From Phoronis australis (taxonomy: Eukaryota > Phoronida > Phoronidae): a stretch of DNA of 64,000 nt. Shown here one piece after another: positions 11,250-21,579 of this stretch. The stretch covers positions 4,949 to 68,948 of the forward strand of contig NMRA01000303.1 in assembly GCA_002633005.1 (NCBI GenBank), read 5' to 3'. Position numbers and translations under genes: made by a program. The notes beneath the pieces were generated by a model that saw nothing but the letters and a program-made list of their open reading frames with translations, ran no database searches and was not told the DNA's origin. Position 1 is the stretch's first letter. Each line of letters opens with the position of its first letter.

Positions 11250-11740
11250 CAAGTTTCTGGTACGCCATTTTGTTGTAGATTCGATGGAAACCCGTACACT
11301 GGACTTTCCTCTGGAATCTTTGGGAATTTTAAGATCACGTCTATGAGCAATTACTGAATCGTCCGCAATTTGATCCGTCCTTGGTGTTCTGATGTTCCTT
11401 GAGGTCCTTGCTCTTGTTCAACTGATGACGCCACGTCTCGTTCTAGGATTTCCCTGGTTAGAGTTGCGTAGACGCAAGTTTGTGATACACCATTTTTGCT
11501 TATAGATCGCAGGATTCGATGGAAACCCGAACACTGCTGGTGTAGACTTTCCCTGGGGTCTTTGGGACTTTTAAGAGCATGTGTATGGGTTTCGTCGCAC
11601 AAGTAATAACCGAATTGGCTCTTTCTTAGATTTTCCTGGTTAGAGTTGCGTAGACGCAAGAATATCTCGCTTACGAAATTAGTAGGCCTATCACCGTGTG
11701 CTTTGATTGCAATACAGGAGCCCGTTCCAAGAAACTGAAT
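11250..11740. repeat. Imperfect direct repeats, about 190-240 bp apart
   Basis: The block GATTCGATGGAAACCCG...TTTTAAGA(T/G)CA at 11270-11340 recurs at about 11510-11580. The block CCTGGTTAGAGTTGCGTAGA at about 11450 recurs at about 11637. Together they show a diverged, partly duplicated unit. No function is apparent. Confidence 0.65.
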
Positions 11741-13430
11741 TAAGTTCATTTTTCCTTAAGTCTAAGATTTGTCTCAACTTCCAAATTTGAAACGTCCACA
11801 TCCGGTTAAAATTAAGTCAAAACTTGAGTCAAAGACTTAAGTCAAACTGAAGATCTCTTCCCACTTACCGAAACGTCGGTAAAAGCGAAGTTTCGCGTCT
11901 AATGCCGGGAAAGCACCATTATTCAGGAGCACGTTGTAATTGTTTTCAAAGCATGTTTTGCGAACTTTACCCTAATTTTTCGACTCATTAGCTGGTATCC
12001 GTGCTAAGACATGCGGCTCTTTTTCATCTCATGCGAGCTGATATTAATGAATTGACTGCGTTCGATTTCAAACAGCTCATCCGTAAAATTGATGTTTCGC
12101 GGTCGTTGCGGGCATCTTGTCCAGGGTCACACGAAAGTCTTTTCCGTCGTTCGTCCGTAAATGAATTGACACCCGTTTTCACACGCTTTGCCGAACACTA
12201 TGATGCATCCACTAATGCGTTAGGTACAATTCATAACAAAGATTATTGAAAAAAATATCGATATCAATGGTTTTATAATACATTTTGATTTTTGTTGCCG
12301 TCATGTATCAATGCAACGAAGACCTAGTGTAATTCAATTTAACTACTCCTCCATGTAATGAACATTACATTTGCACAATAAAATTCATGTAGTATATACT
12401 GTAATTTCTATGGCTTTCAGAGAATCACTAATTGACAGATAAGGTGTAATCAGAAACGCTTTAGACAACTGTTGGCCTGTAGAAGCATGTCATGCGAGAA
12501 TACCGCTCAGGGAGCAATTTATCATCTCGACATATTTTATGTCAAGCTACCAGCTAAGACTATTTTGATCAATGGTTGTTTGCGATAGCAACACTGTCGG
12601 CGATTGGCAACTAGATCAAACTCAAAGTGTTTTTCCACGCTGCGTGAATCAGCCCTCGACACACTCATCATATTTTCCATTTTGACAAAACGTTAGATGA
12701 TTTAAAATTGTACGACTGTATTCCATGATTCAGCCCCCAATTCTACAGTTATGCAACTGGAATATAATCTTCGTATACACACGGCTCACCTTCTCGCAGT
12801 CTTGCTTCACAGTTCCGTTGCCATTTTCAACATCTTCGGCCATTTCTGAGTTATTTTTCCTCACGGCGCTACCGTTCCTCGCTAGATGGCACTCAATTGA
12901 CGTCATTTCTCTTACTGAAAACCTCTGCCAGGGGTTTATACTTGCTTCCCTTTAAACCTAGCCCAGTACTTTTCTCATCTTCTTTTCCCGAAAACTGTTA
13001 AAAGAGTAATAAGTTACGACAAGATTAAAACCTCACTCTCTTGAACTATTCACAAACTTCAAATAAAATGCTTCACGTTATTAAACAACTTTCCCGTACG
13101 GTGTCCAGATATCAACCAGGGCACTCTGTAACATCTTCACTGTGTCCCGTATATATAGCATTGCTCGTGTTGGGTTCCTCACAATAGGCTAGTGGTATCA
13201 AACTAAACGAAAGAACTCGGTACACTGACTATTGACCAAGTCTGTTCACAAGACGCACGCAACATATTACACGTTTCTACAATGTTATCCCCAACATCAA
13301 CAGTACGTCCAGCTTCTTACAAATTATTAATTAACAAGAGCAAAAGAATTGTGACGCTGTCTCATATATTGCATAACACATAATTACACTGCTTTCTTCT
13401 GACACATCACAATGCCTGCAGTAACAACGA
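11741..13430. other. No gene recognised
   Basis: Small open frames such as 12001-12249 carry no recognisable motif, and no splice sites frame them convincingly. Confidence 0.35.
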
Positions 13431-13495
13431 TCTAGAGTCTACCAAGTAAGACGTAGGTGTCTCTAGAGTCTACCAAGTAAGACGTAGGTGTCTCT
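13431..13495. repeat. Tandem duplication of a 31-32-bp unit
   Basis: Two perfect copies of CTAGAGTCTACCAAGTAAGA followed by CGTAGGTGTCT. Confidence 0.9.
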
Positions 13496-14506
13496 AATTA
13501 CAAAATAATTATACAAAAAGCATCGTTGGTTTTGGGTTTTTGGATATCGAGTCAGTGGTCGGTAATTTTTATTTGCTCACTTTTTCAAAAAAGGAAATTC
13601 ATCTGAGACGAGCAAAAATGTGGAATTTGCGAGTTTTATTCATCATGACGTTTAAATCCTTGCTTACCCTCGCTTACCTGCCTTTGTGCAGCTTTTCAAA
13701 AAAAAATTCGAGACCTTGGCTAAAATTAATGCGTACGGGTGTTTTCTTTTGTTTTTTATGAGTCGATCAGGGCATGTCTAAAAATGAGTAGGGGTAAAGA
13801 CCAGAATCGACTATGCTTTTTTAGCCTTATGTTGAACAATTATAGATTTTTATCTCATTCTACATTTGATATTTCGCCCTGTAGACGCACATGTATATGT
13901 TTTCACAACGTACGTTTGTACCATATTCTACCGAGATTTGCAATCATATGCAAATGCGAGGGCGAAACCAGATTGCGCTTTTACCGTCTCAAGTTAAATA
14001 AGCAGATTAAAAGCACTAAAATTGGTGGAATTAGTAATTAGGCCTGAAGAAATTAAAATCATTTTGGGGCACACCAAGTTATGAAACGCCCATGGCTTAG
14101 TTTTGCGTGGTTAATTCAAATTGAAATATATGGAACGACTTTATAGAGGAGTATGTTCGTTCCTCGAGAAGCACGTTTTATTCTAACGGTCACAAGCAGA
14201 GATCAGGCAATAGAAGCAATCAGGTAAACAAAAACACCGAAAAGAGAGCGCTGAATGGGGCTTTAAAACGACAATTTAAATTCAAGTTACTTGCAAAAAA
14301 TTTCTATTACGCAAACCATCAGAGGCACGCGGCCCCTGACCTTGCAAATTAAAGGTCACCAATGACTTCCATCTATATATTCCGTGCATATTTTACATTT
14401 CCTACTTCATATTACGTATCACAGAACATAATAATGTACGTCAAAACATCAAAGCCCAAAAAAATCAGTCAAAGCTGACTCTCACCCCTGTTCAGTTGTC
14501 AAATGG
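13496..14506. other. No gene recognised
   Basis: AT-rich; open frames at 13540-14041 contain no family motif that I recognise. Confidence 0.35.
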
Positions 14507-14770
14507 TTGAATTCCTAACCGAAGCGATTTGGGATTTAAAAAAGCAATCGCGCTCATCCCACTTTCAGTAATTGTCGAATGAGCCGACAATTCAACTCCC
14601 GGACAATGTGTACTTGCGCCATATTTGAGAATTCACAATTTTAAGGATGGCCAACCCCAATAAACTCTGTCGTGTTTTCTTCAGTCGTTGGTGGTCTCGA
14701 TGTTCTTGTCGGTAACGGAGATAGAAACTATGAGATTCATTTTATGAGGATAAAAGGCCTTATTAGGTTT
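14507..14770 (+). repeat. Dispersed repeat family D (copy 1)
   Basis: Shares an ordered series of blocks with 33512-33765: AACCGAAGCG, GGGATTTAAAAA, CGCTCATCC, the AACCC(C)AATAA word, TTTTCTTCAGTCG, and a final TTCATG-AAAAG-CCT stretch. Spacing is maintained. The ends and class are not determined. Confidence 0.6.
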
Positions 14771-15137
14771 TCGTTATGTTGCGAGCTAAACAGAGTACAA
14801 TGTAGCTTTAACTGTAAACTTGTGAAACATTTACAACCAATGTTTTGGTGCCGTGTTTATAAAAACATGATCTTCAAGTATCACGTGGCTAACTGTTTCC
14901 CACAAACTCGCTGTTAGGTTGTTTTGGTCAAAGGTAAGACTACGCATCAGAATCTACTGACGTGTTGTTTGCCGGCGAGAACGTAAACAAAAGATCGAAA
15001 ATTCCCTTGCTGTCCGCGAGCTATTTCACTCAGAAACTCATAATTCTCGCTTTGTCAAACGTCAAAATTAAGACGATTTGCAAAGCAAGCGCGTGGTAAA
15101 TGGCAATATAAGAAATAGATTTGGTCTTTTGGTCAAC
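14771..15137. other. No gene recognised
   Basis: Nothing supported in this interval. Confidence 0.3.
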
Positions 15138-15350
15138 TTACTGTTTTAAACACAACATCTTTTGCTTCGAACTGATTGCACAAAATATAAAGCGTGTGAT
15201 AAGCATTACGAAAGAAACCAGGCTCGCGCGCAAACGCTGTGGACCATAAACATTATGGCTCTTGTTTTTTTCTGTCAGTTGAAAGCGTGGTGGTGCAATG
15301 GAAGAGCACTCTCACGATAACCAATGGTACCTGAGTTCTAATCCTTGCAA
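15138..15350 (+). repeat. SINE family A with 3'-located tRNA-like part (copy 1)
   Basis: Contains GATTGCACAAAATATAAA, then AATAAGCATTACG-type sequence, CGCGCAAACGCTGTGGACCA, and finally a degenerate tRNA-like part (GGTGGTGCAATGGAAGAGCAC). All four blocks occur in the same order on the minus strand at 50285-50492, where the tRNA-like part is better preserved. Confidence 0.65.
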
Positions 15351-16013
15351 TTTTACAATTTTCCATTTTTAAATCATAAGCGGTTAAACTGTTTAAATGC
15401 TTTAAAACAAGAAATGTTTATTTGTTTATTAAAAAATCAGAACTAAGCAAGGACATTCTGGATGACCAATAAATAGAGAATCGTAGACGAGTCTCAGGTT
15501 TATGACATGGCAAAACCTCTTGGAAGATCTTGCCCTTGTCATAAACCTGAGACGAGTGTAAGATTTGTGTTCTCTCATGAACCGTAAAAACGATCTTTTC
15601 GCCTAAAAACTCGACGCGTCTAAAATTTTCAACCACATGACGCAACCTTTGTAAAAACTCGCTTGCGAAATTTAAAGTAAACCCAGTTACTTTATGTTAA
15701 TAATTTTATTTTAACTTAACAATTGTAAACTGCATTTAGCTTTTGTAAAAAAACGTATAAGTTACAATCTAGTAAATACCCTTTGAAGTTGTAACATTAA
15801 AACTTAATAATAAATGTTTATAAATATCAGCCAGGTGGGTTTCCCCGCGCGTGAGCACTGAATTGACGATGAGACAGCCCAGCTAGTCAGTCGCACCTCG
15901 TAGTTTCTTGAGTTGGTAATGGTTGGGGTTCGTCTCCGTTTTAAGCAACGTGGATATGAAATTTGACACCGAAGATGGGTCTGTTTAAGATGCTGTTTAA
16001 ATGTCTTTTCTGT
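15351..16013. other. No gene recognised
   Basis: Contains a short local inverted or repeated word, CATAAACCTGAGACGAGT and related GACGAGTCTCAGGTTTATGA (about 15488-15558), which can form a stem. No gene seen. Confidence 0.35.
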
Positions 16014-16064
16014 CGGGAGTACGTACACTTAATGGGACATCCTCTATGTAGTACGTACACTTAA
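16014..16064. repeat. 32-bp minisatellite, left fragment
   Basis: About 1.5 units of GTACGTACACTTAATGGGAC plus CCTCTATGTA, in the same orientation as the longer array at 21053-21163. The 5 kb TTAA element interrupts the array exactly at a TTAA in the unit. Confidence 0.8.
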
Positions 16065-16265
16065 AGTGTAAATTGCAAGGTCTCAACCAATCTGAACAAC
16101 AATATGCTCTAAATTCGTGTTTATAATTATTATTGCTATATTCTTAGCATTAACTGAATTGTACGTCGCTATAAAAAGTTATTTACACATTTGTTGCCGT
16201 GGCGTTGTAACGCCATTGTTGTAACGGAAAATAGAAACGGCGCCATTTTCCTTCGTTACACATCT

Positions 16266-16290
16266 GTGACGTGGTGTTGGGGAACACAAA
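16266..16290 (+). promoter_or_regulatory. Internal inverted block near the P2RX7_C gene start
   Basis: Core TGGTGTTGGGGAACACAAA, preceded by GTGAC(G), ending 9 bases before the ATG at 16300. Its inverse is at 20870-20894, upstream of the THAP gene. Position and symmetry suggest a shared promoter or 5' leader element, or a transposase-binding site. This is inference; no TATA box is evident next to it. Confidence 0.45.
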
Positions 16291-16299
16291 GAAAACAAT

Positions 16300-18109
16300 A
16301 TGGATCCCAGTGAGTACAGCAGCGTAGATGAAGAATATTTTGAAAGATACAGGGAGGGTCAGGTGGAGTTTTCAGACGATTCTGACGTTTCGGATGTGGA
16401 GGAGGAGGAGACAGACCCCATAGGAACAATTTGTGCTCACACCTTCTCTCTAGTAGAACCGTTTTCCCTCGATCCCCTTGCTCCGGTTGTCGACGATCCA
16501 GCCCTAGCCGGTTCGTGCAGTGAATATCAACGGGCAGAAGGTGCGCAGGAGTTGCGACAGAATGTTAGTGACTGGTAAGAATATTATAAATATGCATCAT
16601 ACTACCGCGAATTACTACTTGGTCATTTTTAATTTTAAGTTCAGTAGCTTTACCGGTCACTCTCAGGCGCTCTCGTCCCCACTGATGAATCATTTTTCAG
16701 CCGTGGATAAGTACCAGTTTCAGTGATAAAAAATGGGACTCGTTGCACTTACGCAAATCACTCAACAATGTGTGGTCTTTGATTATTTGTAGACAGTGGC
16801 GCATTGGTTTGGGCCCCGGACTCTTGTTTGTGAGACTCGGGTTCGAATCCTGGCTTTCACTGGCAGACAATTGGGCATTGTACGAAGTTGTCTCCTACTC
16901 CCCTGAGCTCAGTCTTACTAGTGAGTGAATAAATGTATGCATGGGAAAGAATGAGAACCACCTCCCAATACTCAACTGTGTAGTGTAAACAAGAGGAAAA
17001 AAGAATTGCAATTTTGCAACTTAGACTTTCTTACCTGGGGGCCGGAGGGAATTCCATGGGTTATAAAACAGGTCACTTCATTTTCATACTCTAGGGCCAA
17101 GTCAACTTGGACCCAGAGCAATGTACACACGTTTTTCTAACCAGGTTTAGTTTGTGTAAGTCAATGCTTTCATGCCTATGTACCTAATGTTGCTGTTATT
17201 TGTGAAAATTGGTACATGGCTTGGGTGCGAGTTGACTTGGGAAGGAACCGTCTGGTAAAGTTTCTAAAGAGTATAGAAGGCATCGGATATGGAGAAGTTT
17301 TTAAAAATGTTTACTGTAATATTCACGATTATTAACAAAACAGACCCCTCCATCAATGAATCAGGTGTCAGCAAATCAAACTAAGTATGTCCATTCCTAT
17401 ATATATATATATCCCCCAGGAATGATCTGCCACTGCCCTGGGTGTAGCAGTATTCATTTGTATGAAAAGTAAATATCTTCACTATTTATGTGATGTTCCC
17501 AAGCTTGTTTTTTGGAATTTAGTTTCATTTTTGCTCTGTTTTAAACAGGTCGCTGCTCAACAATCAGTCTTCTTGAAAACTGAGGTCATTGCAAACCCTC
17601 AATTAATTTGGCCGAGACACTCTTGGTAAATCAGTAATTTTTTCAATTCGACATTTTGATGTTTACTAAAGTAATGTATACATATTGTCACATCTTGCAG
17701 GTGCACGTGTGACAACTGTCAGACTACTGCAGTCATTGAAGAATGAGTATGTTGTCAAGAGGTCAACAAGGTTATTGCTAAACTTGAGGACGAAATGAAA
17801 AGGGACAACTTAAACGGAAGAAAAAAATGTATCGTGGACCATGGAAGTTTTCAACCTGTGGGCATCAATCGTGATGTTTTGGAGACTGCATGGTTGCAGT
17901 GTAAAAGCCAATATCCGGATGGCTATGACGGACCCTTTGATAAAAGGATGCGACACATAGCCTACAGACAGTTCCAAAGATGGGTGCATGGTCACCTAGG
18001 ACGAACTGTCCGTGTTGTAATTCCAGCATGCGCAGTAGCCTGCATCAGAGCTTTTTACCCTCCACCGGGAAATGAGGAGGACTTTGAGTTTCAAGGGTTT
18101 TCTTATTAG
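16300..18109 (+). pseudogene. P2RX7_C (P2X7 ballast-type) domain gene with in-frame stop
   Basis: Exon 1 (16300-16574) begins at ATG. It encodes an acidic, Ser/Tyr-rich N-terminus of 91 full codons plus the first two bases of a Trp codon, and ends at a TG|GTAAGA donor. Exon 2 (17701-18109) starts after a CTTGCAG acceptor. The junction completes W and continues CTCDNC, the W-C-x-C-x2-C start of the zinc-binding C-terminal domain known from P2X7 receptors (Pfam P2RX7_C). Later features match: a CCQE motif, AYRQFQRWVHGHLG, and the V-I-P-x-C..IR..P ending. It lacks any P2X channel core, like the many free-standing invertebrate members. Codon 17744-17746 is TGA just before VCCQE, so this copy should be non-functional unless read through. 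The domain is cytosolic and binds zinc and nucleotide in P2X7; the role of the free-standing form is unknown. A SINE sits in the intron at 16794-16865. Confidence 0.8.
16794..16865 (+). repeat. tRNA-like SINE (family C) in the P2RX7_C intron
   Basis: GTGGCGCATTGGTTTG resembles an A box and GGGTTCGAATCCTGG is a near-perfect B box, about 40 bases apart. The downstream GAGTGAATAAATG-type tail is typical of SINEs. No stable acceptor stem is visible, so it is not called a tRNA gene. Confidence 0.6.
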
Positions 18110-19414
18110 TTTCATTTATGTATATATATATCGAGTTGTCTTATCCCTGGAATGCCAACTCCAGCTCATTACCTAAGTACTCTATTACTAAAAATTGTGA
18201 CTCGGGGAGTAGCCTTATCTACTTTGGACGAGTTGAAATAAGTGACAAGTTCCATAGAGAGAACAAATATCCTAACAAACGAATGCAATCACAGCGCAAT
18301 CTCAGTGGTACAAAAATGAAGTTGGCATTCCATGATGGATTTCTGTGTTTTCAGAATGGTAAACAATTGACAAAGAAAGTAGCATATATTGATGTTCAGG
18401 AACTTATAGTGACATGGCCATGACAAGTGTAATGTTACTAGAACTACATTGTAAACCTCTAAACTCAACACCAGTTATGGTTTACTTAGGAATTGGTCTC
18501 ACTGGAGTTGTTAGTGAGTTTCAAGTAAACACATTCAACAATATTGCTGTTACATAAAAATCTGAACTATTGTCTGAGGTAGAGACTGAATCTCCTGCCC
18601 TCTTCTTATACAGTAGGACTCGTTACATTGGTAGTGCTTCATTGGAAACTAGAAAGGCTAGCATGCATTAATTCCTGTAACGCCTCCAAGTAACTTTGAC
18701 TTCGATGAAATATCTGTCTCACTGGCTCCAACTTACCGAGTTCTACTGTAATTCAACAAGACATTAACTACCATGACGTGGCAAACTACTGAATTTCCAC
18801 CCAAAAGCTCCAGTATGCAATAGCTTCAGATGTCTATGACATGGTATAAAACACACAAAATTATACACATGTATAGGAAGTGAGAAATCTGGAGAGAGTG
18901 CTTGGACCACTCGCAAAAAAACTCGCAAGAAAATGTTAGACAGTAGAGTTGGGATTCTGTGCAAATGATTATTCTGTCGTACAATTTGAATGATATTGGC
19001 AGACACGAGAAGACTGACGACCCATGTATATTTTCATCACTACCAATGTTTTAGGGTTTTTTTTTAAAGCTGTACAGATAGCAATGCTAGAGTATTTATA
19101 GTACCAGTATTGGAAATCGTGAAACACTTTTGAGCGTGCCATATGGCTGTCCGCTTTGTATAAACCCTGCGACATACTATGTTCTAACATTGAAACATTT
19201 CAATGTTACTTCAATATAATGACTATAAATATTGTGGCATAGCTTTTAGGTTTATTTGATTAACAGTAAACTGTTGCCGTCCCATATAATGCATCGGTAA
19301 GGGGGCGAAAAGGTACCTGTGTGGGTCGTCAGTCTTTTCGTGCCCCAATATCATTCATTGTCATGTATGTGATGGAAAGAAATATCAGTACTGTCCATTG
19401 ACAAAACAAGCAGT
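18110..19414. other. Interior of the TTAA element, no recognised gene
   Basis: Between the P2RX7_C stop and the last minus-strand exon. The frame 18118-18423 stays open on the plus strand but shows no motif I know. This is where a transposase would be expected if the element were autonomous; none is visible. Confidence 0.4.
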
Positions 19415-19602
19415 CTAATTGAATTTGTCTGGATATCGGCTCCTCATCCGTGCCACGGCCTCCTCCTTGGACACGTCTGGAGCACCAGCACTCAGCATTG
19501 GAGGGGCGTCAATTTCCAAACAAATTTCGAGGTCACTGGCTTCTCTTTTATTTCGCAACAAGTGTAAGGTATTCTTCCTTACTTCGTTCACATACTCTGA
19601 AA
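19415..19602 (-). CDS. Putative terminal exon of the minus-strand gene in the TTAA element
   Basis: A GTGCTTTTCAG acceptor precedes 19602. The frame then runs to a stop at 19415, giving a charged C-terminus (YVNEVRKNTLHLLRNK, ... KEEAVARMRSRYPDKFN). It could be the last exon of the THAP gene. However, joining the THAP exon directly to it gives the wrong phase and an early stop, so at least one exon between them, or another acceptor, would be needed. No family recognised. Confidence 0.35.
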
Positions 19603-19917
19603 AGCACAACAACTGCAATTTAAAGTAAAAAACATTTTGAATCAATGATTTAAGTTAAACACGACGTCACCTAAGTGAAGTTTTCGCCTACTTTTATAAC
19701 CTTCAAGCAAAGGCCAAAACCAGAGTTAACCCTGTTTTATTTTTGAAGCAGGTTACTTTAATAATCACAACCGTGCAACTTAAGTACCATCGTTAGAACA
19801 GTTCAAACTTTTGTCAGCACACCACCATCTATTACGTGGTTGACAAAACCCCACAAAGAACCTCCTGATGCTCAAATACAGTAGTCTCTGATATTCAGAA
19901 GCGCACCATAGCTTCGT

Positions 19918-20534
19918 AGGGGGCTGGGGCTGTAGTAATAGCCGAGATTACCAGACTCAGGAATCGAACCCACGACCCCCATAAAACCGGCAAGCGTGCT
20001 AACCATTCAGCTAATAGGCAATTTCCCATTAGCGAGTAGCTAACAGAGGCTCATATGATTCACCGGAAGCACATCTACAACAGGGCTATAGTATGTAGTT
20101 ACTTCAGAGCTGGGCCGCCCATCAGCATGGGCGGTGTGCACCATAGGGGGCTGATGGTATGGTCCCCCCAAGTGCTGGTCTCCCCATAGTACCAGGTGTA
20201 TATCTCCACTCTAATTTGGCTGAAGACAGTGATTCTCAAAAATATGATACCCTAAATGATCCTTACTGACTTCGCGTGACTTGACTTTGAGAACCATCAG
20301 CAAATGAAATTGCATTGGGTCAACATGATGCTCAACTAGCGCTGCTACACACACAACACCAAGAACAGTTGAATCAACAAATAGCCTACTGGGCAACATT
20401 CCAAAGAAATACCACCGGCAACACTCAGCAACTGTTGACCGCGAGAACTATGGTGATTGCGAAAAAAGATCGTTATAGTTCAAGTACTGAGAAAGCGTCA
20501 TGGATATAAGCCATAAATTATGAAGATAACTTAC
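19918..20534. other. Intron-like segment of the TTAA element, duplicated at the window start
   Basis: Same sequence as 1-617. It contains the tRNA-like SINE at 19954-20014 and a Gln-rich open frame on the plus strand (20315-20509). That frame is preserved in both copies, but it has no splice support and no known motif. Confidence 0.5.
19954..20014 (-). repeat. tRNA-like SINE segment (copy 2)
   Basis: Same A box and B box as the copy at 37-97, on the minus strand, within the presumed THAP-gene intron. Confidence 0.55.
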
Positions 20535-20782
20535 CTTTTCACAAGACCAGCTTCAAACTTCATGATATGTTTGTCGTCGAAGCAGCCGTCCTCAAAGTGG
20601 TCGGAGCATATTTCGGATCCGACAGATATGACCGGCTCGACAGTCATTTTACAATGACGAGCAGTGCACACGAAAACGTGCCATTTCGCAGCCAGATGCT
20701 TGTCTTTGGGAAACCTAAATAGGGTCACGCCTTCCACCTGGCTGGTGTTTGCACAGTTGGCGCACACACACCGATGTACCAT
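20535..20782 (-). CDS. THAP-domain exon of the TTAA element
   Basis: From the ATG at 20782 the product begins MVHRCVCANC and continues to LFRFPKD, then KWHVFV (the invariant Trp is present), CSDHFEDGCF and a final KFEAGLVK, an essentially complete C2CH THAP zinc finger of about 80 residues. An ATG 23 codons upstream (20851) is also in frame, but THAP proteins normally have the domain at the very N-terminus, so 20782 is preferred. The exon ends in phase 2 at a strong donor (AAAG|GTAAGT). THAP domains bind DNA sequence-specifically in the nucleus; in transposons they recognise the element's own ends. Unlike the P2RX7_C gene of the same element, this exon has no visible lesion. What follows the domain is unresolved. 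Confidence 0.85.
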
Positions 20783-20869
20783 GTCTAAATCACGCCTAGA
20801 TTGAACGCTCCTTGTTGTCTTCCTCTGTTTTGTATGGGCGGTAAACTGCATTGTGGGATATTGATCTAG

Positions 20870-20894
20870 TTTGTGTTCCCCAACACCATGTCAC
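20870..20894 (-). promoter_or_regulatory. Internal inverted block upstream of the THAP gene
   Basis: Inverse of 16266-16290 with one or two mismatches, 19 bases upstream of the outer in-frame ATG (20851). It is a probable shared promoter or transposase-binding block (inference). Confidence 0.45.
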
Positions 20895-21052
20895 GGTGTC
20901 AAAGGTCAACTTTTCGCGGATTTTTTTTAATTTTCGCTTTTTAACGTAACTAGAGACACAATAACATGATAATTGGAAGAAGATATATCCAACTAACAAT
21001 TTCTTGAAAATATTATTACAATTTAACATACTTAGACCTTGCAATTTACACT

Positions 21053-21163
21053 TTAATGGGGCACCCTATAGGTAGTAGGTACAGTTAATGCGACACCCTA
21101 TAGGTAGTACGTACAGTTAATGCGACACTCTATAGGTAGTACGTACAGTTAATGCGACACCCG
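21053..21163. repeat. 32-bp minisatellite, right part (about 3.5 units)
   Basis: Units built on TTAATGCGACACCCTATAGG plus TAGTACGTACAG. The array continues the fragment at 16014-16064 in the same orientation. Confidence 0.9.
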
Positions 21164-21389
21164 ATCTGTCAATCATAACCTTGTCACCTTCACGGAATTC
21201 CGGCATTGATTGGTTGTTGGTATTAGTGTTTTTGCAGACGATAAATGGTAAAACGAATGGATTTCTACTTCACACTACTTTGTAATTCGCCCATGTAATA
21301 TCAAAAATTACATACTCGGTGTTATTAAGTACCCGTGACGTAACACATTCATGTGAGAAATGATGTTCGTCGAGGGCTGATTATACTTC

Positions 21390-21579
21390 AGAAATCAAGG
21401 AAAATGCTTGGTTTCAAACGCAAAAACAAAATTTCCCCTTGGATGGAAGAAGGAACCCCCCCGCTCAAGGCCTCCCCGCATTCGGCGCTACGCGCCTATA
21501 CAATTTCGCTTTGCGTGATTGTCTACGAGACAAAATGTTGCCCCCNCCCCCCCCCTATGATATCCTAGATCCGCTACTG
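21390..21579 (-). mobile_element. Fragment of a hAT-like element (family of 50031-51037)
   Basis: On the minus strand it starts CAGTAGCGGATCTAGGATAT at 21579. It parallels the first 200 bases of the element at 50031, including CAACATTTTGTC, the GCGC(A/G)TAGC(A/G)CCGAATG(G/C)GGGGAGG block, and TTTTCCTTGAT-TCTGAAGTAT. The other end is missing. It includes a C run with one undetermined base (21546). Confidence 0.75.

Larger units (their letters stand above)
16065..21052. mobile_element. 4988-bp TTAA transposon carrying P2RX7_C and THAP genes
   Basis: The ends are perfect 19-bp inverted repeats, AGTGTAAATTGCAAGGTCT at 16065-16083 and its inverse at 21034-21052. They are flanked by TTAA on both sides (16061-16064 and 21053-21056). 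The target is a 32-bp minisatellite that reads continuously across the insertion when the element and one TTAA are removed. A second inverted block of about 25 bp (16266-16290 and 20870-20894, core TGGTGTTGGGGAACACAAA) lies just outside each gene start. Two convergent genes start close to the ends: P2RX7_C-like (plus) and THAP (minus). TTAA targets occur in the piggyBac and Kolobok superfamilies; the THAP exon favours Kolobok, but the ends do not resemble the AGGAGAA type found elsewhere in this window. I found no transposase. Confidence 0.85.

Noticed and set aside
17550-17624. Extra exon of the P2RX7_C gene (AAACAG acceptor, TTG|GTAAAT donor)
   Set aside because: Inserting it after exon 1 gives a stop within nine codons. 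Splicing exon 1 directly to 17701 rebuilds the family's W-C-x-C-x2-C motif.
19415-20782. Direct splicing of the THAP exon to the exon at 19602
   Set aside because: The THAP exon ends in phase 2, and joining it to 19602 gives a different frame that stops after about 16 codons. Another exon or acceptor would be needed.
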